A stretch of DNA of 64,000 nt. Origin: Vicia villosa (Eukaryota; Streptophyta; Magnoliopsida; Fabales; Fabaceae). A program made the position numbers and the translations under genes. Below the pieces are notes generated by a model that had not been told where the DNA came from, did not search any database, and was given only the letters and a program-made list of their open reading frames with translations. The DNA is taken from NCBI RefSeq assembly GCF_029867415.1, contig NC_081186.1:111265213-111329212 (forward strand), read 5' to 3'. Below are positions 37,028-48,170 of the stretch, in pieces. Every line of letters begins with the position of its first letter. The stretch's first letter is position 1.

Positions 37028-37909
37028 GGTAATGACTGTAGAAGAGAAATGAGAGTTTAGAAATTGGAGCAGTTTCTTCTTCTGAAGAAGAGGTTTTTGT
37101 AGGTTAAAGGGTTTAAGACATTTGTTTCATTTCATACAACACAAGAAGAAGATATGAGATATTTTTCTTTGGAGTTTCTGTGGGGTCTGTTTGCTTGGGT
37201 TGGTTCAATTCTGATTTCTGAACTTCAAAAACCCGGTTTAAGTCGACCCAACCGGGTTTTATTTTTTATGATAAGCACGAGCCAACCGGATTACCGTTGT
37301 GCTATTTGTTTCCTTTTTGGTAAGATGAATACTCCGTGTAGAAATGTGGAAGTTAACTTTCAACTATTCAAATATCTAAGTTCCGTAAAAATATCTTGTA
37401 AAAATAAAAATTATCTAAACAATTACACTTACAAAGGTCAATTAAATAAGTAATAAATGACTGATAGATAACATTGTAAAGCATTCTCCTTCATTTATTT
37501 GTCTAGTTGGCAATAAAGAAAAAAACTTAAATTTCAAAATTTAGACAGAATTTTTAAAAACAATTATGATACTAGTCATCTAAATCCTCATTTTTTTCTC
37601 TCACAATTCATCTTTCTCCTCTTTTTTTTTTTTTCATCTTCCTTTTCCTTTACTCAACTTTTTTTATTGTCTTCATTCTTGATACATTATTTTCTCTTAT
37701 TCTTTTCAAATGCGAAGAATCATAATATAAAAAAATATTTTTTTAAGTTTGGGATTTTTTATTTAGAGGTTTTTATTTTTATGATTTATGTTTTTCTTTA
37801 TAGTGTAATAATTTTTTTTCTTCTTCACAACTAATAGAGAATGAGGTATTATGCATTTTTTTCATGATTTAGACTAACGCTAGATTTAAATTTCTGTAAG
37901 AACTTTATA
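37028..37909. other. Intergenic region upstream of helicase copy 1
   Basis: Contains the 5' UTR and promoter of the minus-strand helicase near 37028-37150 (GAAGAA-rich), then T-rich low-complexity DNA (37570-37830). No other gene is supported. Confidence 0.6.
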
Positions 37910-38640
37910 AAGATCACTTATAGTGGGTTGAGGGTGTCGAATGTGATTATATGTATGTTGAGTACCACCAACAATGTGCATTGAGGTGTTACCTCTTGCT
38001 CTTGGTTGCAACCTACATCGAAGTGGTCTACCTTAAATACTTCATCGACTTGACAATGATTCACGAGTATAATTGGAGGGTCGACTGTTTGGTTTACTTA
38101 TACTTGAAGTTCGGCAAGGATTGTCTATGGAAGACAAAGCAAATGGCAGGAAGTTGCCCACTGCTTACAGCAATTTACTGTTACTAATATTTTCATAACT
38201 CTTTTGTCACTTGTTACTAATATTTTATATGAATCATTACCTGACTACACTAAGAATTGGTCATGCGCTTGCACTTTTGCCCAGCTCAAGGGGAATCAGG
38301 CGATCAAGCCATTTCGAGTGTATCATAATCGTCATGTAGTGGATCACATTGCCTTTTGTTCATACAACGGTCATCGCCAAACGCGTCAGCTGAACATCAT
38401 CTTGTTATACTCCAGATGGCTGGCATGTGGGTCAAGTATGATGTATATGTATCTCCCCAAGCAAGTGATGCGCGAGTTTAGCTATTTGTAGATTATTCTG
38501 AGACACCCCTAAGAGTCTGCTCATCCCATCTCCGCCACAAAGATCTTGATGTGATACTTGAGGATTTCGAGAGTCATTTGGTACTAGAGGAGTATTATAG
38601 GGTGTCAGCTCATGTACATTAAACTTATGCAGACGACTAC
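37910..38640 (+). pseudogene. Remnant of a plant mobile domain (MAIN-like) protein gene
   Basis: Translation gives ALRCYLLLLVATYIEVVYLK, HEYNWRVDCLVYLYLKFGKD, CLWKTKQMAGSCPLLTAI, then after several stops and a frame change FRVYHNRHVVDHIAFCSYNG and MYLPKQVMREFSYL. These fit, in order, the plant mobile domain of MAIN-like proteins (CRCYLLYLVG..., WG..CLVYLY, LPERVLRQFGY as I remember the consensus). The domain comes from transposons. Several in-frame stops and the missing N-terminal part show it is dead. Confidence 0.75.
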
Positions 38641-39522
38641 ATGACATATAGTTCTATAGGATATCACATCTCATCATGACATGAGACGATCCTGGAAGAC
38701 CACCTAGGTCATCTAATCATGAGATATTTAAGGCTAGGGATGACCAAACTCATGACGTGTCGACAGTCTGTCGGTGTATTCTGAATATGGGAAGATCGGG
38801 CATAGAAGCAAAACTTTTTGAGAAAAACAATCCCCAGTTGAGGCAAAACTTTAACGAGGCACGAAATGCCTTACAATACACGCAGAGAAGTCTGAAGGGT
38901 TAGACATATTCAGTAGTTAATATTTGGTTGCAATGTTTTTTGTAGTTTTAAAACCATATGTGTATTGTCAGAGTCGTCTTAAACTTTTAAGAGACGCGAT
39001 GTAAGAAGTTGAAGTTACCTTCAGTTGAGTAATGGAATTTATTTAAGAGACCCTATTTATTGTAAATTAATTGTGGAATATGTGTATAGAGACCATTTAT
39101 TCCAAAGCTTAATCATGAAAGCGTGTGAAATCCTGTGTTGTATGTCACCTTGCACACCCCTCAAAGATGGCCCTGTGTATTGTCATTACATTTTGATTTT
39201 ACTTTAGTAAATGTGATTTTTTTAATATATGTGTAGCATGTTTGAATCAATTATTGTATCTATTTTTTAATTTATGACATAAAACGACTTAAAATATAAG
39301 TTGATCTCAAAAAAATGTTAATATATAGACAATGTTGTTGCCTTGAAAGCAGGGGGATTTCTGAAGATGCATCTTTGAAATATTCCCTAAATAAACCTTT
39401 AAATGATTTTATGGGATATTTCAGATATGCAATTCTGCAACCTCCTAAACATTTTGAAAATGCATACTCAAATTAGTTTTTGGTAAAAATGAAATGTCTC
39501 TCTAAAATACGAGAGTTGGTGT
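38641..39522. other. Probable tail of the mobile-domain transposon
   Basis: No coding sequence. The segment 39340-39522 (AGCAGGGGGATTTCTGAAGA ... CGAGAGTTGGTGTGCTGCGCC) looks like transposon-derived DNA that was later split by the hAT element; it continues at 40089. Confidence 0.45.
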
Positions 39523-39530
39523 GCTGCGCC

Positions 39531-40080
39531 TAGGGGTGGCAAAACGGGCCGAGGCCCGCCGGGCCGCCCGCGCACCCGCCAAAAAATAGCGGGTTGAGTT
39601 GTAATTTTTAGGCCCGCCGCTCGCCAAAGCCCGCCCCGCCAAAACCCGCCGCCCGCCATAGCCCGCCCCGCCAATGCCCGCCGCCCGCCAAAGCCCGCCC
39701 CTCCTCCAAAATTCCCTCTTTTTTAATTAATTCTAGTAATTCCAATTCTTGATGGTTTATTTTATATATTTATTTGTAAATATGTGTAATATTTTTTTAA
39801 GTAAAATTTGTTAAAAAGTTGGTTTTATAAAAATTGTTTTAAAAATTAAGTGAAAAATTTAATTAAAAGGTAAAAAAGCCTATTAATCTATTAAAAAAAT
39901 GAAAAAAAATATAGATAAAAATAGGCGGGCAAGCCCGCCGCTCGCCAACCCGCCATCTTGGCGGGGCGGGCATGATTATTATGCCCATTTCACTTGGCGG
40001 GCATGCCCGTCCCGCTCGTTTTTTGGCGGGCATAAGGCGGGGCGGGCGGGCGGGGCGGACGGCTCGTTTTGCCACCCCTA
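39531..40080. mobile_element. hAT-type non-autonomous element, GC-rich ends, 550 bp
   Basis: Ends TAGGGGTGGCAAAACGGGCC (left) and, as reverse complement, TAGGGGTGGCAAAACGAGCC (right). It is flanked by a perfect 8-bp target duplication GCTGCGCC (39523-39530, 40081-40088), the hAT signature. Both flanks are packed with GCCCGCC/GGCGGGC words and surround an AT-rich middle (about 39715-39920), so the whole can fold back on itself. The overlapping Gly/Ala/Arg-rich open frames on both strands are composition artefacts. Confidence 0.92.
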
Positions 40081-40088
40081 GCTGCGCC

Positions 40089-40429
40089 CATAAACTCATC
40101 TCTCAATACATAAAAAAAAACATTTTCAAAATTTCCAAAATGTGGTTATCCTATATGATGAGATGAGTATCCCTAACAAAAATCACACAAATAAAATTTG
40201 ATATTACACATTCATTTTAAAATTTTAAGACATTTATCAACCTCTTTACTTTATCTAACTTTAAATTTAATAATTAATAATCTATCCAATATTAATAACT
40301 CTTATAAATTACTACTAGGTACTTGACAATTATTTTTAATCAATTATTATTCGAGAAACAAAGTACTAGTATCGTACAAAAAAAAATACAAGACCTGAAT
40401 TAAGAGACGAAATTAAGTTTCCTCTTTAC
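40089..40429. other. AT-rich DNA upstream of helicase copy 2
   Basis: No gene. The first part continues the transposon-like sequence left of the hAT element; the rest is AT-rich and leads into the promoter of copy 2. Confidence 0.5.
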
Positions 40430-40458
40430 TATATATACCGCCAGTTTCACAAATGTAG
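40430..40458 (+). promoter_or_regulatory. Candidate TATA box and start-stop upstream codon pair of helicase copy 2
   Basis: TATATATA at 40430-40437 lies 37 bp before the ATG at 40474. ATGTAG (40453-40458) is a minimal start-stop pair 15 bases upstream of that ATG. If transcription starts about 30 bp after this TATA the pair may be outside the mRNA; if it starts further upstream the pair is inside the leader. Confidence 0.35.
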
Positions 40459-40473
40459 CCCGCAGCCGAGACC

Positions 40474-43400
40474 ATGAACCCTGCTGCCCAAAACGCGGCG
40501 GCCAACAAAAAAAGCGGCTCCAGTTCACGGAAGAGAAAAAACCGTGACCTGAAAAACGGTAAACCTAATGGAAGTTCAAAAAAAAGGTTTCAAACTACCA
40601 ACAATGAGGTCGTAGAAGAAGTAAATTTGAACAAAAGCCGTGTTGATAACGGTGGTTCTGGAAGCATAGTCGTAACTGATTCTTATTTAAGTGATTCCAG
40701 GTTAAGTGATTCTAGTTACTTTGCGTGATTTTATTGCGTTGTTTACTTGCTTTGAATGTAATAGGTTAACTGGTATTGTATTATACTCAATGTAATATAG
40801 ATTGTTTTTGTATTGTATTCTGTTTATTTAATTATTGAGATGTGATGCTGCAGATTCGATAAATGTTCGGTTTCGCCGTTGTCGTTAAAAGGAATTAAGG
40901 ATGCTGGATATGAGAAAATGACTCTTGTTCAGGAAGCAACACTTCCAGTTATTCTGAAAGGTTTGTTCTTTGTCTTGAACAATCTTCAACTAGTTATAGT
41001 TACTAGCTAGTGTCATATGTAGTTTATATGGTAAGGAGAGTAGATGAGATGAAGAGGAGACCTAGAAAAATTACAAGACAAAAGAGTCCTGAATAGAACA
41101 TTACGACGAAAGTTGATCCATGTATCTGATCCTCACTTAGTGGGATAAGGCTTGGTTGTTGTTATTGTTGTATGGTTTTGTTGCTACCGTTTAACTATGT
41201 AATTAATTTGTTTTCAAAACAAGGAGTTATTCTAATTGATAATATTAAGCAAGAAAGTGTCTTCTTCCTGATTTGATTGAACATTATTCTCGTATATCTT
41301 GAGTTTATCTGTGATGGTGCACTTACTTGAATTAACATTTATAGGTAAGGATGTCTTGGCTAAAGCTAAAACAGGCACGGGAAAAACAGTAGCCTTTTTG
41401 GTAATTCTTCTAATTTGTGTTTTTGTTTGATTGCATTCGTAAATAATGATTGATCTGTGATCTATCAATCATCGTTAGCACTTTTATTCATATTTTTTTC
41501 TTTTGTTAGCGAGCGTAAATTCAGTAATGTAGAGTGAACGCATAATTGTCTAAGCTACCTGCCTTTGAAATAAGCAATCTACTGATTTGGATTTCTCTAC
41601 CTAATTCATTGGTTTTCATTGTTTGATGTTTTATTACGATATAGCAAATTTCTGTTTCTCTATTTTCTTTAATTGTTTTTCGTCTTACAGGCATGCGGGC
41701 TGCTATATAAGCCATTAGGACCCTTTTTTTCTACTTGTTTCCAGTGAAAGTGCTAAAGAAATTTCCATGTTGATCTCAAATTATCTTAAAAACAGTTTAA
41801 AATATTAATCAAGCATGACTTGCAAAAGAACAAAAAAGAATAGAAGACTATTGAGTTTCAATGTAACAGCACAAATCTGTGATGTAGAAACTAATTGATT
41901 GTTCTATTGCTTTTGTGGTAAGTAATGATTAGTTTGTACTTATCTTTGAAGTATTTATATGGTCCAGCTTCCATCAATTGAACTTGTTGTGAAGTCTCCG
42001 CCAACTGATCGTGGTCAAAAGCGGACACCGATTCTTATTCTTGTCATCTGCCCAACTCGAGAGCTTGCTTGTCAAGCTGCTGCAGAAGCAACTAAACTTC
42101 TTAAGTATCATCCTACCATCGGTGCTCAAGTTGTGATTGGAGGAACAAATCTTAGTTCAGAACAGAAACATATGCAATCAAATCCTTGCCAGGTGAGTTC
42201 TTTCTTTGCCACCAAAAAAAATATTTTGCATTTTCATAAGACAAGTAATCAAACAAATGAAAAGATTCTGAATTATTTCTACATTACTAAACTTCCTGAC
42301 ATAAAGATGCAGAGTATTGTGATTATTGTTATTAATGCTGCTTATATGTTGTAGCCATCACTGGTGGATGGATTTAGTTTTTTTCAATAAATAAAAATAT
42401 CTATAATTTTTTTCATAATCAGTTCGAGGTCAGTTTTTTTAAAACTAATTTTGCATACATCAAGAAAGAAAAGAAGTAAATTTGTATACAAAAGAGTTTA
42501 ATACTGATATAAAAAATGACTCCATGAAGATCACCTCTTATTTTCACGGCTTACACCATAATCATGCCATATTAATCTGGTTTCACGCCAACCTTTGGCA
42601 AATCATCATCTTATACCAAACTAGTTTTCCCGATTGAACTTTATTTGTTTGTTTTCTTACAGATCCTTGTTGCTACTCCTGGAAGGCTTAGAGATCACAT
42701 TGATAATACTGCCGGTTTTGCATCTAGGCTTATGGGGGTGAAGGCCTTGGTGCTCGATGAAGCCGATCATTTACTAGACATGGGGTTTCGCAAAGATATT
42801 GAGAAAATAATTGCTGCAGTCCCTAAACAACGACAAACACTTATGTTTTCTGCAACCGTTCCGGACTCGGTTTGTATTTCTTTCTTTTTTGTCCTTTTCA
42901 TTTTTAGTTACGATGCCCAATGCTTTATAATAATATGGGTATTTTGCTTATTTGCGTACTATTGTTGTGAAGGTGCATCAAGTCTGTAAGATTGCATTGA
43001 GAAAGGATTTTGAATTTATTTCTACAGTTAAGGAGGGTACTGAGGAGACGCATTCAAAGGTAATTGCTTGAGCGAAATTACTCTCAGCGCTATTATTTAT
43101 AACCAAATCATTACAATCAAATCCCTTTATTATATGGATAAGAGCCAGCTAACCAAATCTATAGAGATATTTACATGCAGAATACAATTTGAACCATATA
43201 TGCATATCTTAGCACCCCCCTCAAGCAGGTGCATATATATCATACGCGTCAAGCATATGGTTCGAACTTCGAACCATATGTGCATGCATTGCCTTAAGTT
43301 ATGAACCATATGTGCATGCATTACCTTTAGTTATGAACCATATTGTAGGGATGAAAATAAATTACCAACTTTGATTCAATGGACTGATACCAACTTGGTT

Positions 43401-44819
43401 GAATTTGTTTGAACTGCTCGAGAGAAATCAAATTACTCACAGTCTTCTTATAGGGATAAAAAACTGCAAACCAATCTATTAATCTATTAACGATATTTAC
43501 AGGAACATATGCACTAGACAATATAATTCAAATCATATACATATCTTAATTTTCATGAGTATATGCAGGTTCAAGGTAATGCATGCTCATATGCACTAGA
43601 CAGCATACAAAATCTTTTTGTGATCTTTATTTATGGGGCTTTGAATTATTTCAGGTTAACCAAAAGTATTTAGTTGCCCCACCAGACAAGCATTTCTCTT
43701 TACTCTATGCTATTCTGAAGGAGCACATTGCTGATGATGCTGACTATAAGGTTTGCTTTTTAATCTGCAAACAACTGTAGTTTAGGCTTTTTTTGTTCTT
43801 TCACTATTAGACATATAACATGGTTACAAAGCTAAAAAGAATTATATTTAACCATCATGTTTCACATGTTTATGAATGATATCTAATGTAGCTATTGGTT
43901 TATCAGGTTCTTGTTTTCTGCACAACTGCTATGGTCACAAGACTTGTTTCAGATCTCCTTGGGAGGTTGAACTTGAAAGTGAGAGAAATCCATTCAAGAA
44001 AGCCTCAGAGTTATAGAACCAGAATTTCTGATGAATTCCGCAGATCAAAGGGTCTCATCCTTGTTACTTCGGATGTATCCGCACGTGGAGTTGATTATCC
44101 AGATGTTACTCTTGTCGTACAGGTAATATAAGTGGAACTCCTCCCTGCTTCACTTCTACCACTTCTACTACAATATTATCAGCATGATCGCACCAATCTC
44201 ATAATGGTTTTCATGTTCTGTTTCACTGCATGTTTAAAAGGAGACTCATTACATTCATTTGCTAACAGTGTAATCCTTCCGTTATGATTTTCATGTTTCC
44301 TTTATTTGTCCAATGCACAGGTTGGGCTACCGACTGATAAACAACAATATATACATCGACTAGGTAGAACAGGGCGAAAAGGAAAAGAAGGGCAGGGCAT
44401 ACTGCTACTAGCTCCTTGGGAAGAATTCTTTTTAGATTCCGCAAAAGATTTGCCTATTGGGAAAGCTCCGGTACCTTCAGTTGATCCTGACACTAAGAAA
44501 AAGGTATTATTTGCAACAAAATCGCGATGCCAATGTGATTTTGTCAAACTCGTGATTCGAAACATACACTAACATACTGAACTGTTGACAGGTGGAAAGG
44601 GCTATATCGAATGTGGAGATGGAGAATAAAGAAAAAGCATATCAAGCATGGCTTGGTTACTACAATTCAAATAAGAAAATTGGGAAAGATAAGAAGAAGT
44701 TAGTGGAGCTTGCAAATGAATTCAGTAGATGCATGGGGCTTGATACCCCTCCAGCTATCTCTCATCTTATCCTTCGTAAGATGGGTCTTGGAAATGTCCC
44801 TGGTTTACGTTCCAAATAG
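40474..44819 (+). CDS. DEAD-box ATP-dependent RNA helicase, RH26/RH31-like, copy 2 (short N-terminus)
   Basis: Ten exons: 40474-40700, 40854-40960, 41345-41400, 41968-42192, 42663-42869, 42973-43059, 43655-43750, 43907-44122, 44321-44503 and 44592-44819, coding for 543 residues. Exons 2-10 equal those of copy 1 in length and phase, and the proteins are about 90% identical in the exons I compared. Introns are still alignable in places. All helicase motifs are intact (MTLVQEATLP, AKTGTGKT, PTRELACQ, DEAD, SAT, SDVSARGVDYPD, HRLGRTGRKG). Exon 1 is only 227 bp against 647. It lacks the organelle-type leader and starts in a basic region (SRKRKNRD, SSKKRF) that aligns with the middle of copy 1's exon 1. 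It looks intact; a changed location such as the nucleus is an inference. Confidence 0.93.
43191..43344 (+). repeat. Short repeats in intron 6 of helicase copy 2
   Basis: GAACCATATGTGCATGCATT stands at 43271-43290 and 43303-43322 (32-bp step), with partial copies at 43191 and 43335. Their location makes intron 6 (595 bp) much longer than its 113-bp counterpart in copy 1, so this intron has expanded. Confidence 0.8.
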
Positions 44820-46077
44820 ATTATTTATTCATTCTATTCAGTATCTGACAACATAGTTTTGTGTGAGAGAAATATTCTTGAGTGAAAAATGGTCCCTTAT
44901 GGTTTGATTTTAAGACTTGAAACTTCTAAATTATTTCAACTATCATATTATCTATTGTAATTTTTCTAGTTCTAGATGAATTATTATCATTTAACAAATA
45001 CTGCAGAAATGTTAGTGACAGATGAATTTGTAATGTGAATCACACTATTTTGTCTCTAAACTTTTTATCATATTTTACCTTATCTAACATTTTATTATAT
45101 TTTACATGTCAGATTTTAAGTAGTCTTGACATTTTATAGAAGGTTTAATGTAAATGCATTAAGAGTATAAAAAAATTGTACACTGTCATTCAATAGAAAT
45201 ATTATCCAATAAAATTATTTTGTCTTTCATAAATAGTTTGTAACGTTTTATCTTATCTATCCTACTAGTAAAATATAATTTTGATATGTTATATAAGATT
45301 TAGGATTCTATAGGAATAATCAAAAGTGAATTTTATATAATTTAAATATTTATTTTATGTATTTGAAAGTGTCAAAGTGAAAGAAAAAAATGATATTTGT
45401 GACTTAACTCTTAGACAATTTAAAAATAATTTTTTATTGGATGGTAAAAAATAAATGAATATCATTAAATTGAGTTGGTACGTATGGATTTACTTAAAAT
45501 TATATAGTTTTTTAAGATGCTAGGCTATATATTTTTTATTCTTATAAAATTAAGGTTAAAACAAATGGTCTTGTATTAAGTTTGGTTCATAATACTTCCA
45601 TAATGAAAACAATGTGTATATAAAAGTCTCTTTCCATAAAGTTTAAATTTAGAAATTAAAACAAGAAGACAGCCTAGACCTCAAACTCACGTTTTTCTAA
45701 TAAATTTGTTCAAGGTTAGGAACTAGTATAATCTAAATTCATTCATTGCCAAAAGAAACAAACATCCAATAAATGTCATAACTAAAAACTAAATTATAAG
45801 AAATAATAATTTTTTATATCTGAAATAAATTCATTTAACCGACAAGTTGTCTAGTCTCAAAGACAATCGCCTTTCGAAATGCAATATATAGAACAATCAA
45901 TGCAGCACGCCTCATGCTCAGCAGACATGGTCAATACTACTAAACAACCACATGTACCTCGCATATATACATGAGACTTATCTGCTAAGATAGTACATCC
46001 TACAAGATGAAGCATGTATACTCTAGCGGTTGCCTCATACATAGACTGCTCAGCCGCCTCTGCATACCTATCTCGAA
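44820..46077. other. Intergenic DNA right of helicase copy 2
   Basis: The first 100 bp or so are the 3' UTR of the helicase, alignable to that of copy 1. The rest is AT-rich with no supported gene; 45840-46077 is less AT-rich but I recognise nothing in it. Confidence 0.55.
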
Positions 46078-46337
46078 GGCTTACACCTGGTTTTATTAGT
46101 CCTTATCAGATCCTTAAAAGAGTCGGTGAAGTTGCCTATCGAGTTGCCTTAACATTATCATAGTGTCTTTCATGTTTCTCAACTTCCTAAGAAAGTTCTT
46201 GATCCATCCCATATGATTCAATTGGATGATGTACAAGTGAGAGATAACTTGACTTATGAAACATCACCCTTTCAAATTGAATATCGAGAATCAAAACACT
46301 TGAGAGGTAAAGAGATCTCTTTAATTAAGGTGGTATG
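46078..46337 (+). pseudogene. C-terminal pol fragment of a Ty3/gypsy element (left piece)
   Basis: Reads LTPGFISPYQILKRVGEVAY, then after a frame change near 46155 the usual HVSQLRKF, DPSHMIQLDDVQVRDNLTY and a segment leading to KEISLIKVV. This is the end of integrase and the linker to the chromodomain-like tail of Tekay/Del-type elements. It is 5'-truncated at about 46078. It breaks off at a solo LTR insertion and resumes at 58819. Confidence 0.85.
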
Positions 46338-46877
46338 TGTAACACTCCGATTTTATTTTAAGTATATTGTGTGATTGTATGTGTCTGTTGGTGATTTGAT
46401 GTGTTAGAGGAGTCCTTGGATATAGGGTGGTAGCCTTAGAAATATACGTTGAAAGGTGTAAGGAGTGTTTAAGTAAAAATGCAGAGATGTGGGAGTGGTA
46501 GGAGTAGCTAGAACTAATTATTATTAGTTAATTATAATCATTTTGATTATTTACGTAATAATTTAGTTGGATAATATTTATTTTAATTAGTTGGAATAAG
46601 ATATTAATTAAAAAAATATTATAATAAAATAAGAAAAGCGGGATTAGTGAGGAAGAACTGTCAGTACATAAAAAAGAGAAGAAAAAGGAAAAAGGGAGCT
46701 AGGGCATAAAAGAAGAGGAACCTCCAATAGAGAAACTTCAAAGCTCAACATATAAGGTAAGGGTGGGACTTTCCTTTGTATAAGGGATTGTATGATAACA
46801 TATGGGCGAGTGTTTTATTCCCTTTGTGATTGCTTTGCCTTTCTCTATGTTCTGAAAATTTTGATGTGTGATGATGT

Positions 46878-48084
46878 TGTTAGAACAAGATTTGTTCTGA
46901 TCAATTATCTTAGTTTTGATGATAACAATAATATGAATTTTGCTTAAGATAATATGGTACTCTAATCCAATGCAATTTCCTTTTCAGGAAATATATAAAG
47001 AGTATGCATAATTCAGCGCTCAGAAGCTTTGTCTCAAAGGGTTCAGCATGCAACATCAGAACATGGTCTGGCAAGACATCAGAAGATGGTCGAAGCAGAA
47101 TCAGAACATGGGTCTATGGAAGCATCAGAAGAACATGAGATCAGAAGCACTGAAGTTCTGATGGTATCACGCTCAGAAGCACTTCAAGGTCAGAAGATCA
47201 GAAGATGCTTTGCACCAAGCTGTTTGACTCTGATGATATTCAAACGTTGTATTCACAAACATCAGATCAGAAGGAAGTACATGTGGCAGGCTACGCTGAC
47301 TGACAAAAGGAACGTTAGAAGCTATTAAAGGCAACGTCAGTAGACACAGCGTGAACAAGGCTCGAGGTAGTTGACAAAAGCGTATAACATTAAATGCGAT
47401 GCTGTACGGAACACGCAAAGCATTAAATGCACTCAACGGTCATCTTCTCCAACGCCTATAAATATGAAGTTCTGATGAGAAGCAAGGTTAACGATTCTGA
47501 ACAAAAACAACTCATATTAACTTGCTGAAACTCTGTTCTATTCAAAGCTCAGAATCTTCATCTTCATCAAAGCTCACTACATTGCTGTTGTAATATATTA
47601 GTGAGATTAAGCTTAAACGTTAAGAGAAATATCACAGTTTGTGATTATAGCTTTTAAGAAGCAATTGTAATACTCTTAGAATTGATTACATTAAGTTGTA
47701 AGGAACTAGAGTGATCGTGTGGATCAGAATACTCTAGGAAGTCTTAGAGGTTATCTAAGCAGGTTGTAACTAGAGTGATCGTGTGAATCAGAATACTCTA
47801 GAAAGTCTTAGAGGGTATCTAAGCAGTTGTTCCTGGAGTGATCAGTGTGTGATCAGAAGACTCTGGAAGACTTAGTTGCTGACTAAGTGGAGAACCATTG
47901 TAATCCGTGCGATTAGTGGATTAAATCCTCAGTTGAGGTAAATCATCTCTGCGGGGGTGGACTGGAGTAGTTTAGTTAACAACAAACCAGGATAAAAATA
48001 ACTGTGCAATTTATTTTTATCGGTCAAGTTTTTAAAGCTACACTTATTCAAACCCCCCCTTTCTAAGTGTTTTTCTATCCTTCA
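46878..48084 (+). repeat. SIRE-type 5' LTR
   Basis: Same length as 55998-57204 and differing at about 47786, 47994 and 47997. A roughly 62-bp unit (AACTAGAGTGATCGTGTG...) is repeated two to three times at 47705-47880. CTATAAATATGAAG (47456-47469) is a likely TATA region. The 99-residue open frame at 47029-47328 is duplicated in the other LTR and is probably not a gene. Confidence 0.97.
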
Positions 48085-48085
48085 A

Positions 48086-48098
48086 TTGGCATCAGAGC
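48086..48098 (+). other. Primer-binding site of the copia element
   Basis: TTGGCATCAGAGC, right after the 5' LTR. It matches the common initiator tRNA-Met site TGGTATCAGAGC with one difference. Confidence 0.85.
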
Positions 48099-48170
48099 GC
48101 CGGTTCTAAGGTGCAAGCACTTAACCGTGTTTAGAAAAGATTCAGGAAGAGAAAAACGCTTCAGTAAAAG

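Noticed and set aside
39468..40166. Gly/Ala/Arg/Pro-rich open frames on both strands
   Set aside because: Composition artefacts of the GC-rich arms of the hAT element.
46857..46880. 5' LTR of the solo LTR element continuing into a complete gypsy element
   Set aside because: After 58818 the sequence is the pol end of a different gypsy copy with matching target duplication, not a primer site and gag, so only one LTR is present.
47029..47328. 99-residue open frame in both copia LTRs (also 56149-56448), and an antisense frame of 87 residues
   Set aside because: Repeated because it is in the LTR; composition follows the TCAGAA-rich DNA and no domain is seen.
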